Source: Spirulina sp. DLM2.Bin59
GTDB taxonomy: Bacteria; Cyanobacteriota; Cyanobacteriia; Cyanobacteriales; Spirulinaceae
Assembly (NCBI GenBank): GCA_007693875.1
Contig: RECT01000325.1
Span: 1 to 6,369 of the forward strand
DNA length: 6,369 nt
Reading direction: 5' to 3'
The stretch's first letter is position 1. Each line of letters begins with the position of its first letter. Made by a program: the position numbers and the translations under genes. Below are positions 5,330 to 6,369 of this stretch, one piece after another. The notes below the pieces were generated by a model. The model worked only from the letters and a program-made list of their open reading frames with translations. It did not search any database and had not been told where the DNA came from.

Positions 5330-5353
5330 ATGGCGATCGCCGACAATTTAAAT

Positions 5354-5524
5354 TTAACTGACAGAGAACGCCACCAGCACAATCCCCGTCACGAAGGAAA
5401 GGGCAACGATCGCAGCAATGATGTAATTGCGTTTTTCTGTGTTGGTGGGGGGCTTGGAAGTGTACATTTTCGGCTCAGCGGCAAAGTTATTGATCCGGCC
5501 GCCTTCTTCTTGGGTATAGGGCAT
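5354..5524 (-). CDS. psb34: Photosystem II assembly protein Psb34 (Ssl1498-type light-harvesting-like protein)
   Basis: 56 codons. The N-terminus MPYTQEEGGRINNFAAEPKM carries the EEGGR-NNFA-EP signature of the cyanobacterial Psb34/Ssl1498 family. It is followed by a Pro/Thr-rich link (YTSKPPTNTEKRN) and one transmembrane helix (~34-54, YIIAAIVALSFVTGIVLVAFS). The chain ends FSVS, as family members usually do. Length is normal. Psb34 is known to bind the CP47 side of PSII assembly intermediates in the thylakoid membrane and to influence attachment of high-light-inducible proteins there. The start has AGGAA (minus strand, 5533-5537) 8 nt upstream. The gene stands alone, convergent with the anti-sigma gene. 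About 124 bp separate it from the next minus-strand gene, room for its own promoter. Confidence 0.88.
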   Translation of the reverse strand: MPYTQEEGGRINNFAAEPKMYTSKPPTNTEKRNYIIAAIVALSFVTGIVLVAFSVS

Positions 5525-5606
5525 TTTTTATGTTCCTAATTTAATAGAGAAGCGTTGCAACTGATCTGGCTAAGAACAGAACGACGATGGCTCGATTGTC
5601 CCATGA

Positions 5607-5627
5607 TTTGTAACAAAAGATTACAAA
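5607..5627. promoter_or_regulatory. Inverted TTTGTAA / TTACAAA pair upstream of psb34 (HLR1-like half-sites)
   Basis: TTTGTAA (5607-5613) and TTACAAA (5621-5627) are perfect 7-bp inverted arms with a 7-bp spacer, 83-103 bp upstream of the psb34 start. TTACA(A/T)(A/T) is the core half-site of HLR1, the RpaB-binding element of cyanobacterial high-light genes, but HLR1 proper is a direct repeat. The sites may bind RpaB or another dimeric regulator. No confident -35/-10 was found. Confidence 0.4.
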
Positions 5628-5636
5628 AAAAATCTT
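5617..5636 (-). terminator. Weak AT-rich hairpin after the 188-aa gene
   Basis: On the minus strand AAGATT (5636-5631), eight bases later AATCTT (5622-5617), then TTGTT. The hairpin begins about 13 nt after the stop at 5649. The stem is AT-only except for one pair, so termination would be inefficient. It overlaps the inverted TTACAAA pair, and only one of the two roles may be real. Confidence 0.25.
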
Positions 5637-5648
5637 AAATTTTCAGTT

Positions 5649-6215
5649 TTAAGCTATTTTCCACACTTCCCAACCCGCTTCACGGCCAATCTTGCCATTG
5701 CGCTTAAAACGAAAAGCACCATATTCATAAATATCCCCATGGGGAGCCATGCCAGTGAGGGCACGGACTTGAGAGGTGGAAAGAATCCAACTGCATTGGC
5801 AGGCTTCTTCCAATTCCCGCCACACTTGCAAGGGGGAAGGGGTGGAGGACTGCCCCGCGAGGGCCTGGGATAGGGTGAGGACGACCGGCGTGAGGGGATT
5901 TTCTGGCTCACTGCTCAGATCTGCCACGGGGGTTACATCGATCGCCCCGCCTGTTATGGCCTCCTCCCCATGGCTGATGATCCGGACTTTGCCCATGGCG
6001 GTATAGTCCGCCAAGCTTTTGCCTTGGCTTAACCAACGGTGGAGATCATCAAGGTGTTGCACGAGGGCAACATCGGCATATTCTCCCCCCTGGGGATCGG
6101 GGTGGAGGGTTTCCCCGATGGCATCTAGGCGTTGATCCAGTTGGGCGCGACGGGTGAGGCCATAGCGGGCCATTAATCCGGCAACATCAAGAATTGATTC
6201 AGGGGAGAAATTCAT
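5649..6215 (-). CDS. Uncharacterised 188-aa protein with possible helix-turn-helix ends
   Basis: I do not recognise the full protein. The N-terminus (MNFSPESILDVAGLMARYGLT..., ~1-75) is helical, with a recognition-helix-like pattern followed by HLDDLHRWLSQGKSLADY. A variable Pro/Thr/Ser-rich centre lies at ~95-130. The C-terminal ~50 residues (WRELEEACQCSWILSTSQVRALTGM then YGAFRFKRNGKIGREAGWEVWKI) resemble a winged or helix-turn-helix tail seen in other cyanobacterial hypothetical proteins, where a WLLSTSEVA..LG motif precedes F-R-FTR-G. DNA binding is inferred only. The ATG at 6215 is preferred over an in-frame ATG at 6302: the longer form would overlap the upstream coding region by over 100 bp and begins with low-complexity residues. 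With this start the overlap is 17 bp, typical of coupled genes. No Shine-Dalgarno sequence is evident. Confidence 0.75.
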   Translation of the reverse strand: MNFSPESILDVAGLMARYGLTRRAQLDQRLDAIGETLHPDPQGGEYADVALVQHLDDLHRWLSQGKSLADYTAMGKVRIISHGEEAITGGAIDVTPVADLSSEPENPLTPVVLTLSQALAGQSSTPSPLQVWRELEEACQCSWILSTSQVRALTGMAPHGDIYEYGAFRFKRNGKIGREAGWEVWKIA

Positions 6216-6369
6216 CAAAAATGGCGGTGAGGGGGCGAGGATTCCACCCCAGTTGATCCTTGGCTTTTTGGCCCGTGACCCGCACACACCGCTCATAGAC
6301 ATAGTGGAGGCGTTCCCGGCTGAGGGGGGGGTTCCATTTCAAGAGATGGCCGAGGGGATCGAGGAGGGC
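6199..6369 (-). CDS. C-terminal end of a probable extended short-chain dehydrogenase / NAD-dependent epimerase, truncated by window edge
   Basis: A minus-strand frame enters from the right edge and runs 56 codons to TGA at 6199-6201. It reads ALLDPLGHLLKWNPPLSRER then LHYVYERCVRVTGQKAKDQLGW, NPRPLTAIFDEFLP. The order PPL(S/T)RE, a variable strand, S/T-x-x-KA-x-x-x-LGW-PR is the usual C-terminal substrate-domain pattern of extended SDR enzymes (sugar epimerases, dihydroflavonol-reductase-like and 3-beta-HSD-like proteins). The Rossmann fold and the YxxxK catalytic motif lie outside the window, so the reaction cannot be named. It overlaps the next gene by 17 bp, so the two probably form one transcript. 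Confidence 0.6.
   Translation of the reverse strand, partial: ALLDPLGHLLKWNPPLSRERLHYVYERCVRVTGQKAKDQLGWNPRPLTAIFDEFLP

Larger units (their letters stand above)
426..5340. repeat. Nine HIP1 octamers (GCGATCGC)
   Basis: Full GCGATCGC copies begin at 426, 1959, 2254, 2574, 2946, 4365, 4572, 5020 and 5333, about one per 700 bp, both inside genes and between them. A random octamer would be expected about once per 65 kb. HIP1 (highly iterated palindrome 1) is a known genome-wide feature of many cyanobacteria and supports that assignment; it is not a mobile element. Confidence 0.9.

Noticed and set aside
5330..5539. Plus-strand 69-codon ORF across the psb34 locus
   Set aside because: Antisense to psb34, which carries a clear family signature; the plus-strand product has none and starts in a HIP1 site.
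6216..6302. N-terminal extension of the 188-aa protein to an ATG at 6302
   Set aside because: It would overlap the SDR-like coding region by over 100 bp, and its residues look like an out-of-frame reading of that gene.
1..6369. Mobile elements, CRISPR array, tRNA or other stable RNA
   Set aside because: No terminal inverted repeats with target duplications, transposase motifs, regularly spaced repeats or tRNA-like cloverleaf were seen on either strand.

Overview
The window reads as cyanobacterial chromosome. It contains nine copies of the HIP1 octamer GCGATCGC, which is over-represented in many cyanobacterial genomes. It also carries several genes typical of cyanobacteria: an atypical short Hfq, a PSII assembly protein of the Psb34/Ssl1498 type, a ComFB-domain protein and a SigG-like ECF sigma factor. 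Genus cannot be decided from the sequence. No mobile element, CRISPR array, tRNA or rRNA is visible.

Left part (1-2762). The window opens inside a hybrid sensor histidine kinase, of which the ATPase G2 box and the C-terminal receiver domain remain. It converges on a two-gene minus-strand operon. dapF (diaminopimelate epimerase, lysine and peptidoglycan synthesis) comes first. A PD-(D/E)XK-nuclease-like protein of unknown role follows, its start codon overlapping the dapF stop as ATGA. In that protein the usual E-x-K appears as E-x-Q.

Middle (2763-5304), plus strand. hfq is divergent from dapF. Next is a 242-bp gap holding a broken-looking signal-peptide ORF and a long-range inverted repeat, then a ComFB-domain protein (a family with cyclic-dinucleotide receptors). 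After it comes a sigma/anti-sigma pair. The sigma gene is preceded by a textbook ECF-type promoter (GGAAC, 16 bp, CGTC), implying autoregulation. The partner is a single-pass membrane protein with an anti-sigma-like N-terminus that lacks the zinc-binding Cys pair, and its outer tail carries the hexapeptide PVVDIP twice. A strong intrinsic terminator closes this block.

Right part (5313-6369), minus strand. A 56-codon gene that is easily overlooked encodes Psb34, with an inverted TTTGTAA/TTACAAA pair upstream that recalls RpaB/HLR1 half-sites. Upstream of it lie a 188-aa protein of unknown function and, overlapping it by 17 bp, the C-terminal end of a probable extended short-chain dehydrogenase/epimerase.

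The most testable points are the autoregulated sigma/anti-sigma module with its duplicated periplasmic motif, the dapF-coupled nuclease-like gene, and the +1-frame ORF between hfq and comFB. No clearly new multi-gene system is demonstrated.
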